From positions 1-64,000 of the forward strand of contig SCRN01000020.1 in the NCBI GenBank assembly GCA_004322045.1: 64,000 nucleotides of DNA, given 5' to 3'. The DNA comes from Paraburkholderia sp. (GTDB taxonomy: Bacteria; Pseudomonadota; Gammaproteobacteria; Burkholderiales; Burkholderiaceae). A program made the translations under genes and the position numbers. Of the stretch, positions 16,416 through 24,943 are shown one piece after another. How positions within the stretch are numbered: position 1 is the first letter of the stretch; every line of letters starts with the position of its first letter. Below the pieces are notes generated by a model. The model was given only the letters and a program-made list of their open reading frames with translations, had not been told where the DNA came from and did no database searches.

Positions 16416-18078
16416 GCGCGTGCTCTCGGGTCAACCCGCTTCGACTGGTTTCGCGGCGGGATCGCTCATGCGCCTGGCGCCCGCTCGCACGCCAATGCGC
16501 GAGCGCGTCAAACACGCCAAGAGCGAGCATGAGGTGCAGGCCTTGCAGGAAGCATTGTCGCGCGCCGCGCATCAATTGCAAGCGCTAACGGAGCACGCAG
16601 AGGAGGCAGGCGCCGACGTGCTCGGCTTTCAGTTGGCGCTCATCGAAGACGAGACGTTGACACAGCCCATCTACGAAGCAGTGCGATGCGGACAAGCCGC
16701 CGATACCGCATGGGCCGGTGCGCTGGATGATGAGATCGAGCACTATGCCGCTTCGTCGAATGAATACTTCCGCGCGCGTGCATCCGATTTGCGCGATTTG
16801 CGCGATCGCGTGCTCGGCGCGCTGTTCGGAGACGATGCCGCGCCAAGGGTGCGCCCTGGCGCCGTCGTCGTGGCCGACGATCTCTCACCGTCGGCGTTTC
16901 TTGCGATCGATTGGTCCTCGGCACGCGCGATCGTGCTCACGCGAGGCAGCGCCAGCAGTCACGTCGCAATGCTTGCGCGCGCCAAAGGCGTCCCGATGAT
17001 CGTCCGCCTCGCGGGGGCTATCCCCGATCACGCAAGCGAAGTGCTCGTCGATGCGGTGTCGGGCACCGTCAACATCGAACCGACCGAGGACGATCGCCGC
17101 CGCTTTGCTGCACGGATGGAAGACGAGGCGGCCCTGCGCGCCGCAGCCACCCGGCGCATCCGCGAGGCCGCCGTCACACGGGACGGCGTGCGCGTGGCCG
17201 TGCGCATCAATGTCGCCAGTCTCGAGGAACTCGATAGCTTCGATGCCGCGGCTTGCGACGGCATCGGACTCGTGCGCACGGAATTGCTGTTCGGCGAGCA
17301 CTTCGCAAACGCCGACGAAAACACCCAATACCACGCTTATCGACACCTTGTAGAGTGGTGCGCGGGCAAGCCCGTCGTCGTGCGTACGCTCGATGCCGGT
17401 GCCGACAAGCCCATGGCCGGCATCACGCTCGACCATGAATCGAATCCGTTTCTCGGCATGCGCGGCGTGCGGCTGTCATTGGCACGCCCCGATCTGTTTC
17501 GCGTGCAACTGCGCGCGCTCGCGCGTGCGGCCGAGCACGGCGATCTGAAGGTGATGATCCCGATGGTGACGACGCCGAGCGAACTCGACGCCGTGCGCGT
17601 CATGCTCGCTGACGAAATACGGCAACTCGAGCGCGCGGGCATCGACGCACGCATGCCGCCGCTCGGCATGATGGTCGAAGTGCCGGCCGCCGCGCTTGCG
17701 CCCGAGTCGTTCGACGCCGATTTCCATTCGATCGGCTCCAACGATCTCACACAATACGTGACGGCCGCCGGGCGCGACAACGCCGCGGTGGCGAGCCTAG
17801 CCGATCCGCTCAATCCCGCCGTGCTGCGGCTCATCGCGCACGTCGCCCATCACGGCGCCGCGAGCGGCGTGGAAGTGAGCCTGTGCGGCGATGCCGCGGC
17901 CGACACGGCTGTGCTCCCTCACTTGCTCGCCTGCGGGCTGCGCACGCTTTCAGTTGGCATTGCCAGCGTCGCACGCGTGAAAGCTGCCATTGCCGACCTC
18001 GACGTCCACGCATCGATGTCGGCACTACCCGTCGATATTGCCCTCTTCAACTCCGATCATGATCGACGACTCAAATAG
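16408..18078 (+). CDS. Phosphoenolpyruvate-protein phosphotransferase (Enzyme I) of the DHA kinase cluster
   Basis: 556 aa, family TIGR01417. Autophosphorylates from PEP and hands phosphate to HPr. Domains in order are an N-terminal helical HPr-binding part (about 30-140), the swivelling phosphohistidine domain with GSASSHVAMLARAKGVPMIV (His185), and the C-terminal PEP/TIM-barrel domain with GLVRTELLFG, VVRTLDAGADKP, a GSNDLTQY stretch and the catalytic Cys in SLCGDAA. A GGAGGA ribosome site precedes ATG 16408. The next gene starts within its last 20 bp. PEP is probably the ultimate phosphoryl donor for dihydroxyacetone here. Confidence 0.92.
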   Translation: MVERVLSGQPASTGFAAGSLMRLAPARTPMRERVKHAKSEHEVQALQEALSRAAHQLQALTEHAEEAGADVLGFQLALIEDETLTQPIYEAVRCGQAADTAWAGALDDEIEHYAASSNEYFRARASDLRDLRDRVLGALFGDDAAPRVRPGAVVVADDLSPSAFLAIDWSSARAIVLTRGSASSHVAMLARAKGVPMIVRLAGAIPDHASEVLVDAVSGTVNIEPTEDDRRRFAARMEDEAALRAAATRRIREAAVTRDGVRVAVRINVASLEELDSFDAAACDGIGLVRTELLFGEHFANADENTQYHAYRHLVEWCAGKPVVVRTLDAGADKPMAGITLDHESNPFLGMRGVRLSLARPDLFRVQLRALARAAEHGDLKVMIPMVTTPSELDAVRVMLADEIRQLERAGIDARMPPLGMMVEVPAAALAPESFDADFHSIGSNDLTQYVTAAGRDNAAVASLADPLNPAVLRLIAHVAHHGAASGVEVSLCGDAAADTAVLPHLLACGLRTLSVGIASVARVKAAIADLDVHASMSALPVDIALFNSDHDRRLK

Positions 18079-18532
18079 CACCGGCGCTCGCGAAGACTTC
18101 GTCGCCGAATACAAACGCATCCTCGCTCGCGTGCTGGACACCCGCCCTTCGGGGACGCGCCAGCATTTGGCCACGGCGCTCGGCAAGCATCGTTCATTCG
18201 TCTCGCAGATCAGCAATCCCGCGTACGCAACGCCGATTCCCGTCGATCACCTGAGCACGATTTTCACCGTCTGCCACTTTTCCACCGCGGAGAAGCGCGT
18301 TTTTCTCGATCTGTACCGGCAGGCGCACCCCCGGCGTCAGTTGCCCACGGGCAATGGACACGGGACCCGTTCCATCAGCGTGACATTGCCCGATCTGGGC
18401 GACGAAACGAATCGCCACGTCGATCTCCTCGTCGCCGAGTTCGTTCGCACACTCACGCAGATGGCGCAAACCTTCGCTTCCGACGCTTCCGACGCTTCCG
18501 AAAGGCAGCGGCCTTCGAAGGGACTCGACTAG
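18059..18532 (+). CDS. Small HTH protein, candidate regulator of the DHA cluster
   Basis: 157 aa from ATG 18059, which overlaps the Enzyme I gene by 20 bp. Residues about 25-65 (TRQHLATALGKHRSFVSQISNPAY) fit a Cro/C1-like helix-turn-helix, with GKHRSFVSQI as the likely recognition helix. The C-terminus is polar and ends with a duplicated DASDAS tract. No DhaR/DhaS-type activator occurs in the cluster, so this is the best candidate regulator, perhaps acting at the inverted repeats upstream of dhaL (inference). A longer open frame upstream lies inside the Enzyme I gene and is not supported. Confidence 0.6.
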   Translation: MIDDSNSTGAREDFVAEYKRILARVLDTRPSGTRQHLATALGKHRSFVSQISNPAYATPIPVDHLSTIFTVCHFSTAEKRVFLDLYRQAHPRRQLPTGNGHGTRSISVTLPDLGDETNRHVDLLVAEFVRTLTQMAQTFASDASDASERQRPSKGLD

Positions 18533-18575
18533 CGCTGGCCCAACCCTGCAACGACTCAAAACAGGAGGAGACACA

Positions 18576-19568
18576 GTGAAAAAGCTGATCAACGCACCCG
18601 AAACGGTGCTCGCCGAATCGCTCGACGGCTTCGCACTCGCGCATGCCGACCTCGTCGAACTCGGCGAGGAACGAAAATTCGTGCGGCGAAAGCAGTTGAC
18701 GCCGGGCAAAGTCGCGCTAATTTCCGGCGGCGGCTCCGGGCACGAACCCCTGCATGCGGGCTTCGTCGGGCGCGGCATGCTCGATGCCGCGTGTCCGGGA
18801 CAAATCTTCACCTCGCCGACGCCCGATCAAATCGTCGCCGCCATGCAGTCGGTGGATTCGGGTGCGGGATCTGTGCTGATCGTGAAGAACTACGAAGGCG
18901 ACGTCATGAACTTCGACATGGCTGCAGAAATAGCCGAAGGCAATGTGCGCACGGTGATCGTCGACGACGATGTCGCCGTCGATCGCTCCACCTATTCGAC
19001 GGGCAGACGCGGTGTGGCCGGCACGCTGATCGTCGAAAAGCTCGTCGGCGCCGCGGCCGAACAAGGGCGCGACATCGAACGGTTGGTCGCGCTCGGCAAA
19101 GCCGTGAACAGTCGGACGCGCTCGATGGGCGTCGCGCTGACCTCTTGCACCGTGCCCGCGGCGGGCACCCCGACTTTCGTGCTCGGCGAGAACGAAATGG
19201 AACTCGGTGTGGGCATCCACGGCGAGCCGGGCCGGCGCCGCGTCAAACTAGATAGCGCCGATGCGATCGCCGAAGATCTGGTCGCGCCGATCGTCGAAGA
19301 CCTTGCACCAGGCAACGGACGCGAATGCATTCTCCTCGTCAACGGCTTCGGCGGCACGCCCCTATCGGAGCTCTATCTGATGGTCAATGCGGCGATGACG
19401 CGCTTGCGCGCACGCGGCGTACGCGTTGCGCGTTTCTTGACCGGCAACTACGTGACGTCGCTCGAGATGGCCGGTTGCTCGATCACGCTGACCGAGCTCA
19501 ACGACGATTGGCTTGCGCTTTGGGATGCGCCGGTCCACACCGCCGCTTTGCATTGGGGCCAGGCGTGA
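18576..19568 (+). CDS. dhaK: Dihydroxyacetone kinase substrate-binding subunit
   Basis: 330 aa. DhaK binds dihydroxyacetone covalently as a hemiaminal on a His, here His215 in MELGVGIHGEPG, and holds it while DhaL-ADP is phosphorylated. The N-terminal ISGGGSGHEPLHAGFVG motif and SVLIVKNYEGDVMNF are diagnostic. The start is GTG 18576, 7 bp after a strong AGGAGG site. The product, DHAP, enters lower glycolysis. The gene is downstream of the EI and HTH genes rather than next to dhaL. Confidence 0.93.
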   Translation: MKKLINAPETVLAESLDGFALAHADLVELGEERKFVRRKQLTPGKVALISGGGSGHEPLHAGFVGRGMLDAACPGQIFTSPTPDQIVAAMQSVDSGAGSVLIVKNYEGDVMNFDMAAEIAEGNVRTVIVDDDVAVDRSTYSTGRRGVAGTLIVEKLVGAAAEQGRDIERLVALGKAVNSRTRSMGVALTSCTVPAAGTPTFVLGENEMELGVGIHGEPGRRRVKLDSADAIAEDLVAPIVEDLAPGNGRECILLVNGFGGTPLSELYLMVNAAMTRLRARGVRVARFLTGNYVTSLEMAGCSITLTELNDDWLALWDAPVHTAALHWGQA

Positions 19569-19618
19569 ACGCGCGCATGTGCATGTAGTCGACAACGATC
19601 GAATCGATGGAGAACGTC

Positions 19619-20338
19619 ATGAACGGATTTGTCGGTGAATTGATTGGCACGGCCATTCTCGTGCTCATGGGCAACGGCGTGGTGTCGAACGTGTTGCTGA
19701 CGCAGTCGAAAGGACAGAACTCGGGATGGATCGTGATCGCAACGGGTTGGGCCTTCGCCGTGCTGGCCGGCGTCGTGGCCGCCGTCGCATTGGGTAGCCA
19801 AGGCCACCTGAACCCTGCCGTCACGCTCGCGTTTTACGCCCTCGGGCATTTCCCAGGCAACGAGGTGTTGCCTTATCTCGCCGGGCAGGTCATCGGCGCA
19901 TTCATTGGCGCCGTGCTCGTGTGGATCACGTATCTCGCGCATTGGAAAAAGACCGATGACGCGCGTATCAAGCTCGCCTGCTTTTCGACGGGGCCGGCCA
20001 TCCGCGCGCCATTCTCGAACATGTTGACCGAGCTGATCGGCACGTTCGTGCTCGTGTTTCTCGTCGTGGCGATCTTCACCAAAGCCGTCGGCACCACGGG
20101 CGTGCTCGGGCCGCTCGTCGTCGCGCTGATCGTCTACGGCATCGGGCTCTCGCTCGGCGGGCCGACGGGCTTCGCCATCAATCCTGCTCGCGACTTCGGC
20201 GCTCGCGTCGCGCATGCCGTGCTGCCGATCGCCGGCAAGGGATCATCCGATTGGTCGTATGCTTGGGTGCCCATCGTCGGCCCGATCCTCGGCGGCATCG
20301 GTGCGCTCGGGGTCGCGCGGCTTGCCGGGATGATGTGA
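19619..20338 (+). CDS. glpF: MIP-family glycerol facilitator
   Basis: 239 aa, six membrane helices plus two half helices. Both pore motifs are present: LNPAVTLAF and INPARDFGAR. The Asp after the second NPA-R is the usual mark of glycerol facilitators rather than water channels. It passes glycerol, and probably dihydroxyacetone, through the inner membrane. ATG 19619 has GGAG six bases upstream; an in-frame ATG at 19607 would add four residues. It follows dhaK by 50 bp on the same strand, so uptake and phosphorylation are probably co-expressed. No glycerol dehydrogenase gene is present here. Confidence 0.9.
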   Translation: MNGFVGELIGTAILVLMGNGVVSNVLLTQSKGQNSGWIVIATGWAFAVLAGVVAAVALGSQGHLNPAVTLAFYALGHFPGNEVLPYLAGQVIGAFIGAVLVWITYLAHWKKTDDARIKLACFSTGPAIRAPFSNMLTELIGTFVLVFLVVAIFTKAVGTTGVLGPLVVALIVYGIGLSLGGPTGFAINPARDFGARVAHAVLPIAGKGSSDWSYAWVPIVGPILGGIGALGVARLAGMM

Positions 20339-20380
20339 TCGCCAAACGAACGAGAGAACGAGACCGGCCAGCGCACGAGC

Positions 20381-21841
20381 CTACGCCGCGAGCGCGCCGA
20401 GGCGGCGCACGGCCGCGTCGAGTTCGCTCGTCCAGCGATTGCCCGCATTCAATCTGAGGCAATCGTCGAACGCCCCGCCCTCGCCGAACAAATGCCCGGG
20501 CGCGAAGCTGATCCCTTCCGCCCGCGCGCGCTCGAACAACTCACGCGTGCTGCGCGCCGGCCCGTCTCCGCTGGGCAGCTTAGCCCACAACACGAGGCCG
20601 CCGGCCGGACGCGTCACCTCCGTGCCTGCGGGAAAATAGCGCAGCACGGCCTCGCGCAACGCCTCTTGCTGGCTGAGCAGCGCAGCCTTCAAGCGGCGCA
20701 AATGCAAGGCATAGCCGCCGCCAGCCAACAACTGCGCCACCGCGGCTTGCTGCAACTCGGCGGTCGCCATGCTCGTCGTGTACTTCAGCGCTTTCACGCG
20801 CTCCGTGAAGCGTCCCGGCGCGATCCATCCCAGGCGCAAGCCTGGCGACAGGCTCTTCGAGAAGCCGCCGCACAGCAAGACGTTGCCGTGCATGTCGTCG
20901 AACGCCCGAACCGGCCTCGGTCGCGTTTCGCCGAAGCACAGATCGCCGAAGATGTCGTCTTCGATCAGGACGACGTCGCGCTCGCGCAGCAGTTCCACGA
21001 GGGCGCGCTTGGACGCATCGCTCGGCACGCTGCCGAGCGGGTTGTTGCCGTTCGCCACCGTCACCACGGCCTTGATCGGGACACCGCGATCGAGCGCTTG
21101 CTTCAAGGCATCCACGTCGATGCCCGATTGCGGCAGGCATGGAATCGGATAAGCCTGCATCTCCAAAGCGCGCAAGATCTGCAGCAGCACGAAATAAGTC
21201 GGCGATTCGACGGCGATCGTGTCGCCGGGACGCGCGACGGCTCGCAGCGCCAGATTCAATGCTTCGACACAGCCGTTGGTCACGACGAGCTCGTCCGGAT
21301 CGAGCTCGCAGGCGTACTGCATTGCCTGGCGCGCGATCTGCGCACGCAATGCCGGATACCCCGACCCGCGCACGTGGGAGCCGACGAGGTCCCGATGTTG
21401 ATAGGCAAGCCGCCGCAACAGCACGCTGAACCGCTCGATCGGATACAGAGCCGCTTCCGCGGACGCGAGATCGAGCCGCACCGCCGTGGGCGCGCCGGCA
21501 ATCGCGAGATGGTCGCGCGTCTGCGCATCGAGTTCTGCGGCGGGGCGCGCCCATCGTTTCGGCGCCCCGCTTTTCGGCTCGCTCTGGCCGCCTGCCCGCT
21601 TGCCGCGGCGCGTGCGTTTCGCAACGAAATAGCCCGAGCGCGGCCGGGCCTCGATGTGTCCGCGGGTCTCCAGCCAACGCAGCGCCTGCAGCGCGGTCGT
21701 CAAGCTCACGCCATGCTGCGCCGCAAGCGTGCGCACGGACGGCAGGCGCTCGCCCTCGTTCATCGCCGCCCCTTCGACGTTCTCCCAAAGGCGCTGCGCC
21801 AACTGCCGATACAACGGCTCGTCCCGCTCTGCCGAATCCAT
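20381..21841 (-). CDS. MocR-type regulator: GntR winged helix fused to aminotransferase fold
   Basis: 486 aa. Residues about 10-75 are a GntR-type winged helix (PLYRQLAQRLWENV...LPSVRTLAAQHGVSLTTALQAL). Residues 110 to the end are a fold-I aminotransferase domain with the PLP Lys in LLCGGFSKSLSPGLRLGW. MocR proteins sense PLP or PLP-bound amines and act as activators or repressors. ATG 21841 begins the protein just before the HTH; the frame is open further upstream but lies in the regulatory region. It is divergent from ltaE, with a perfect palindrome between them, so it probably controls ltaE and itself. Confidence 0.9.
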   Translation of the reverse strand: MDSAERDEPLYRQLAQRLWENVEGAAMNEGERLPSVRTLAAQHGVSLTTALQALRWLETRGHIEARPRSGYFVAKRTRRGKRAGGQSEPKSGAPKRWARPAAELDAQTRDHLAIAGAPTAVRLDLASAEAALYPIERFSVLLRRLAYQHRDLVGSHVRGSGYPALRAQIARQAMQYACELDPDELVVTNGCVEALNLALRAVARPGDTIAVESPTYFVLLQILRALEMQAYPIPCLPQSGIDVDALKQALDRGVPIKAVVTVANGNNPLGSVPSDASKRALVELLRERDVVLIEDDIFGDLCFGETRPRPVRAFDDMHGNVLLCGGFSKSLSPGLRLGWIAPGRFTERVKALKYTTSMATAELQQAAVAQLLAGGGYALHLRRLKAALLSQQEALREAVLRYFPAGTEVTRPAGGLVLWAKLPSGDGPARSTRELFERARAEGISFAPGHLFGEGGAFDDCLRLNAGNRWTSELDAAVRRLGALAA

Positions 21842-21861
21842 GACGCCTCGTAGAATCGCAA

Positions 21862-21881
21862 AATCTGTTATGTAACAGATT
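21862..21881. promoter_or_regulatory. Perfect palindrome between MocR gene and ltaE
   Basis: Arms AATCTGTTA (21862-21870) and TAACAGATT (21873-21881), with a 2-bp spacer, form a perfect inverted repeat about 20 bp upstream of the MocR gene and 80 bp upstream of ltaE. It overlaps the likely MocR promoter. It is a good candidate operator for this MocR protein. Confidence 0.6.
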
Positions 21882-21963
21882 CGGCACAGTTGTGTATAGG
21901 GTCGAAGCGCGGCGCGTGCCACCATGAGCGCATCGAACAAGGCATGCCAATAGGAGAAACGAA

Positions 21964-22995
21964 ATGGAACAGGCAGCATTGAAGTACGACTTTCGCAGCG
22001 ATACCGTCACGCGCCCCGGCGCCGCCATGCGGGCTGCAATGGCGGCCGCGGAAGTTGGCGACGACGTATTCGGCGACGACCCGACCGTGAAGCGCCTGGA
22101 GGCGCGCGTGGCCGAGACGATCGGTAAGGAGGCCGGCCTGTTCGTTCCATCGGGCACGCAGTCGAATCTGATCGCCCTGATGACGCATTGCGAGCGTGGC
22201 GACGAATACATCGTCGGGCAACAAGCGCACTGCTACCGCTGGGAAGCCGGCGGCGCAGCCGTGCTCGGCAGCATCCAGCCGCAGCCGCTGGAGAACGCGG
22301 CCGACGGCACGATCGCGCTGGCCGACATCGAAGCGGCGATCAAGCCGGACGATCCTCACTTCGCTCGCAGCCGGTTGCTGGCGCTCGAGAACACGATCGG
22401 CGGCAAAGTCTTGCCTGCCGATTACGTGCAAGCCGCAACGGCGCTCGCCAAGCAGCATGGCTTGCTTTGCCATCTCGACGGCGCGCGCCTGTTCAATGCC
22501 GCCGTGGCCTCCGGCACGAGCCCGGCCCAACTCGCCTTGCCGTTCGATACGGTTTCCGTCTGCCTCTCGAAAGGCCTGGGCGCGCCGGTGGGCTCCGTCC
22601 TCGTCGGCTCCAAGGCGGCGATTGCGCGCGCGCGGCGCTGGCGCAAAATGCTCGGCGGCGGCATGCGGCAAGCCGGGATTCTCGCGGCCGCCGGACTCTA
22701 TGCGCTCGAGCACAACGTCAAGCGGCTGGCTGTCGATCACGCCAATGCGCGCACGCTCGCGCAAGGGTTGGCGAAGCTGCCGGGGCTGACCGTCACGGCC
22801 CCCGACACCAACATCGTATTCGTCAACGTCGAAGCCTCGCTTGCCCCTGCCTTCGCCTCGCACCTGGCCGGGCACGGCATCGGGGTCGTCTCCTCTTACG
22901 GCTCCACGCGCCAACGATGGGTCACGCATCTCGACGTCGATTCGGAAGCGGTGGATTACGCGCTGTCGGTGGCGTCGGCGTTCAGCCCGCAGTGA
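21964..22995 (+). CDS. ltaE: Low-specificity L-threonine aldolase
   Basis: 343 aa, cytoplasmic PLP enzyme. It cleaves L-threonine or L-allo-threonine to glycine and acetaldehyde. The N-terminus FRSDTVTRPGAAMRAAM and GDDVFGDDPTV are typical of the family, and SVCLSKGLGAPVGSVLVG carries the PLP-binding Lys203. The start has a clear AGGAGA site eight bases upstream. It lies divergent from the MocR gene, across the palindrome. The nat gene follows after 74 bp. Confidence 0.92.
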   Translation: MEQAALKYDFRSDTVTRPGAAMRAAMAAAEVGDDVFGDDPTVKRLEARVAETIGKEAGLFVPSGTQSNLIALMTHCERGDEYIVGQQAHCYRWEAGGAAVLGSIQPQPLENAADGTIALADIEAAIKPDDPHFARSRLLALENTIGGKVLPADYVQAATALAKQHGLLCHLDGARLFNAAVASGTSPAQLALPFDTVSVCLSKGLGAPVGSVLVGSKAAIARARRWRKMLGGGMRQAGILAAAGLYALEHNVKRLAVDHANARTLAQGLAKLPGLTVTAPDTNIVFVNVEASLAPAFASHLAGHGIGVVSSYGSTRQRWVTHLDVDSEAVDYALSVASAFSPQ

Positions 22996-23069
22996 GCGCA
23001 AAAACTCATGCGCGACGACATTTAGTCGCGCAGGCAACGATATTGACGACGCAAACAGAAGAGCACGCC

Positions 23070-23846
23070 ATGCACGCCGACAATTTTTCCCTCACAGACT
23101 ATTTCGCTCGCATCGACTACGCAGGTCCGCGCACGCCCGACATCGACACGGTGACACGCGTGATGCGGCGCCAGCTGTTTTCCGTGCCCTTCGAAAACCT
23201 CGACGTCCAAGCAGGCAAGATCGTATCGCTCGTGCCCGAGGAAATCGTCGACAAAATCATCCAACACAAGCGCGGCGGCTACTGCTACGAAGTCAACGGG
23301 CTGTTCTCGATGGCACTCGAGCAGCTCGGCATCGCGCATCGATTGGCTGCGGCACGGCCGATGACCTACCCGATGCGCCGCCCCAGGACGCACATGGTCG
23401 TCATCGTCGAGATGGACGCAGAGCAGTGGCTGTGCGACCTCGGTTTCGGGGCCAACGTCATTCGCGCGCCGATTGCCCTTACCGCGCTGGGCGTAGAAAT
23501 CGACCAAGAGGGCGATATCTACATGCTCAGCCTCGGCGATGACGGCTTTTACGTCCTGCGCACCAAGATCGACGGCGAATGGGCGAATCTATATGCGTTC
23601 GATCTTTCCCCTCAAGAGTGGGTCGATTTCATGCCGGCCAATTATCTGAACTCGACGCACCCTGACTCGATCTTCGTACAAAAGCTCGTCGCCGTTCTGC
23701 TGACCGAGTCGGGCCGGAAAACCTTGGCCGGCGATAGCTTCAAGACCATGTCCCACGGCCGCGTCGAAAAGCGGACCGTCGCGCAGGACGAAGTGCCCGG
23801 GCTGCTGGCACGCGAATTTGGCCTCGCGATGCCCTCTCGCCTATAA
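23070..23846 (+). CDS. nat: Arylamine N-acetyltransferase
   Basis: 258 aa. It moves acetyl or related acyl groups from CoA to aromatic amines and hydrazines through a cysteine thioester. The catalytic triad is visible: Cys72 in RGGYCYEVNGLF, His108 in PRTHMVVIVE and Asp123 in QWLCDLGFGAN. The N-terminus (DNFSLTDYFARIDY, then VPFENLDVQAG) is typical. ATG 23070 was chosen because the long frame upstream overlaps ltaE. The length is slightly below the usual 270-285 aa but all catalytic parts are present. Confidence 0.92.
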   Translation: MHADNFSLTDYFARIDYAGPRTPDIDTVTRVMRRQLFSVPFENLDVQAGKIVSLVPEEIVDKIIQHKRGGYCYEVNGLFSMALEQLGIAHRLAAARPMTYPMRRPRTHMVVIVEMDAEQWLCDLGFGANVIRAPIALTALGVEIDQEGDIYMLSLGDDGFYVLRTKIDGEWANLYAFDLSPQEWVDFMPANYLNSTHPDSIFVQKLVAVLLTESGRKTLAGDSFKTMSHGRVEKRTVAQDEVPGLLAREFGLAMPSRL

Positions 23847-23935
23847 CAATGGCAAGTGCTGTCACAAAACGCCGGGGTGCGCCGTCTAAGGGTGGTTGAG
23901 GCCATTGCCCCGGCCCGCCCGTTTTCGAGTCCCAT

Positions 23936-24838
23936 ATGAGTACGCCTCCCGCCACCCCGGCAACCGATCCCGACCCATTCGACGCCTTACGCTCGCGCCT
24001 GTTTCTCGTGGCGTACCGCATGCTCGGCACCCGGGCGGACGCCGAAGACATCGTGCAAGACGCATGGTTGCGGTGGCGCCAGAACACCGACCGCGCGGCG
24101 GTGCAATCGCCCGAGGCTTGGCTCGTCACGATCGTGACGCGACTCTCGATCGACCGGTTGCGCGCGCTCAAAGCCGAGCGTGAAGCTTACGTCGGCGGGT
24201 GGCTGCCCGAGCCGCTCGTCGAGGCCGACGAGCGCACGCCGGAAACCGCCGTCGAGCTTGCCAGCGATTTGTCGATGGCGCTGCTATGGGTGCTCGAACG
24301 ATTGTCGGCGGAAGAGCGCGCCGCATTTTTGCTGCGCCAGGTGTTCGATCACGGCTACGACGAAATCGCCGCATTGCTCGGCAAAACCGAAGCCGCTTGC
24401 CGACAAATGGTTCATCGCGCCTCCGAGCGCGTGCAGCAGAACCGCACGCGGTTCGACGTACCGCGCGAGGCGCACCGGCGCGTCGTCGAAAAATTCATCC
24501 GCGCGGCGCAGTCGGGCGAGCGCGACGCCATTCAAGCGCTTCTCGCCGACGATGTCGAACTCGTCGGCGACAGCGGCGGCAAAGTGCCGGCCGTATTCAA
24601 AGTGCTGCACGGCGCCCATCGTATCGCCAATCTTTTCTGGGTTACAGGGCGGCGCTTCGGCGATCAGACGGTGTACCGCCATGCGCTGATCAACGGCGAA
24701 CCGGGTTTTCTCCGGTATGTCGACGGCAAGCTCGAATCGGCAATGGCGCTCGCAACCGACGGGGAGCGCGTGCTCGGGATTTACGCCGTGCGCAACCCCG
24801 ATAAGCTCACCGGCATTGCTCAGTCATTGGCGCCGTAG
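23936..24838 (+). CDS. sigJ: ECF-type RNA polymerase sigma factor, SigJ-like with SnoaL-like C-terminus
   Basis: 300 aa. Region sigma-2 is FDALRSRLFLVAYRMLGTRADAEDIVQDAWLRW. Region sigma-4 is LERLSAEERAAFLLRQVFDHGYDEIAALLGKTEAACRQMVHRA. The last 100 residues (AAQSGERDAIQALLADDVELVGDSGGK...) form an NTF2/SnoaL-like domain typical of ECF41/SigJ sigma factors, in which the extension controls activity. ECF41 genes normally sit beside a carboxymuconolactone decarboxylase or oxidoreductase gene; none is adjacent here. No clear ribosome binding site precedes ATG 23936. Confidence 0.88.
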   Translation: MSTPPATPATDPDPFDALRSRLFLVAYRMLGTRADAEDIVQDAWLRWRQNTDRAAVQSPEAWLVTIVTRLSIDRLRALKAEREAYVGGWLPEPLVEADERTPETAVELASDLSMALLWVLERLSAEERAAFLLRQVFDHGYDEIAALLGKTEAACRQMVHRASERVQQNRTRFDVPREAHRRVVEKFIRAAQSGERDAIQALLADDVELVGDSGGKVPAVFKVLHGAHRIANLFWVTGRRFGDQTVYRHALINGEPGFLRYVDGKLESAMALATDGERVLGIYAVRNPDKLTGIAQSLAP

Positions 24839-24943
24839 AAGCCGTCATAAAAGCGAGCCGCGCCTCGTCTTGAAAGCGCGTGGAACCTCCTGAACGTGAG
24901 TTTCCGCAACCCGATGCGGGAGAAGGCCTAATCCACGGAGGGC

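Noticed and set aside
20492-21853. 453-codon plus-strand open frame antisense to the MocR gene
   Set aside because: The minus-strand protein has clear GntR and aminotransferase domains; the antisense product is low-complexity Arg/Gln/Ala sequence without motifs.
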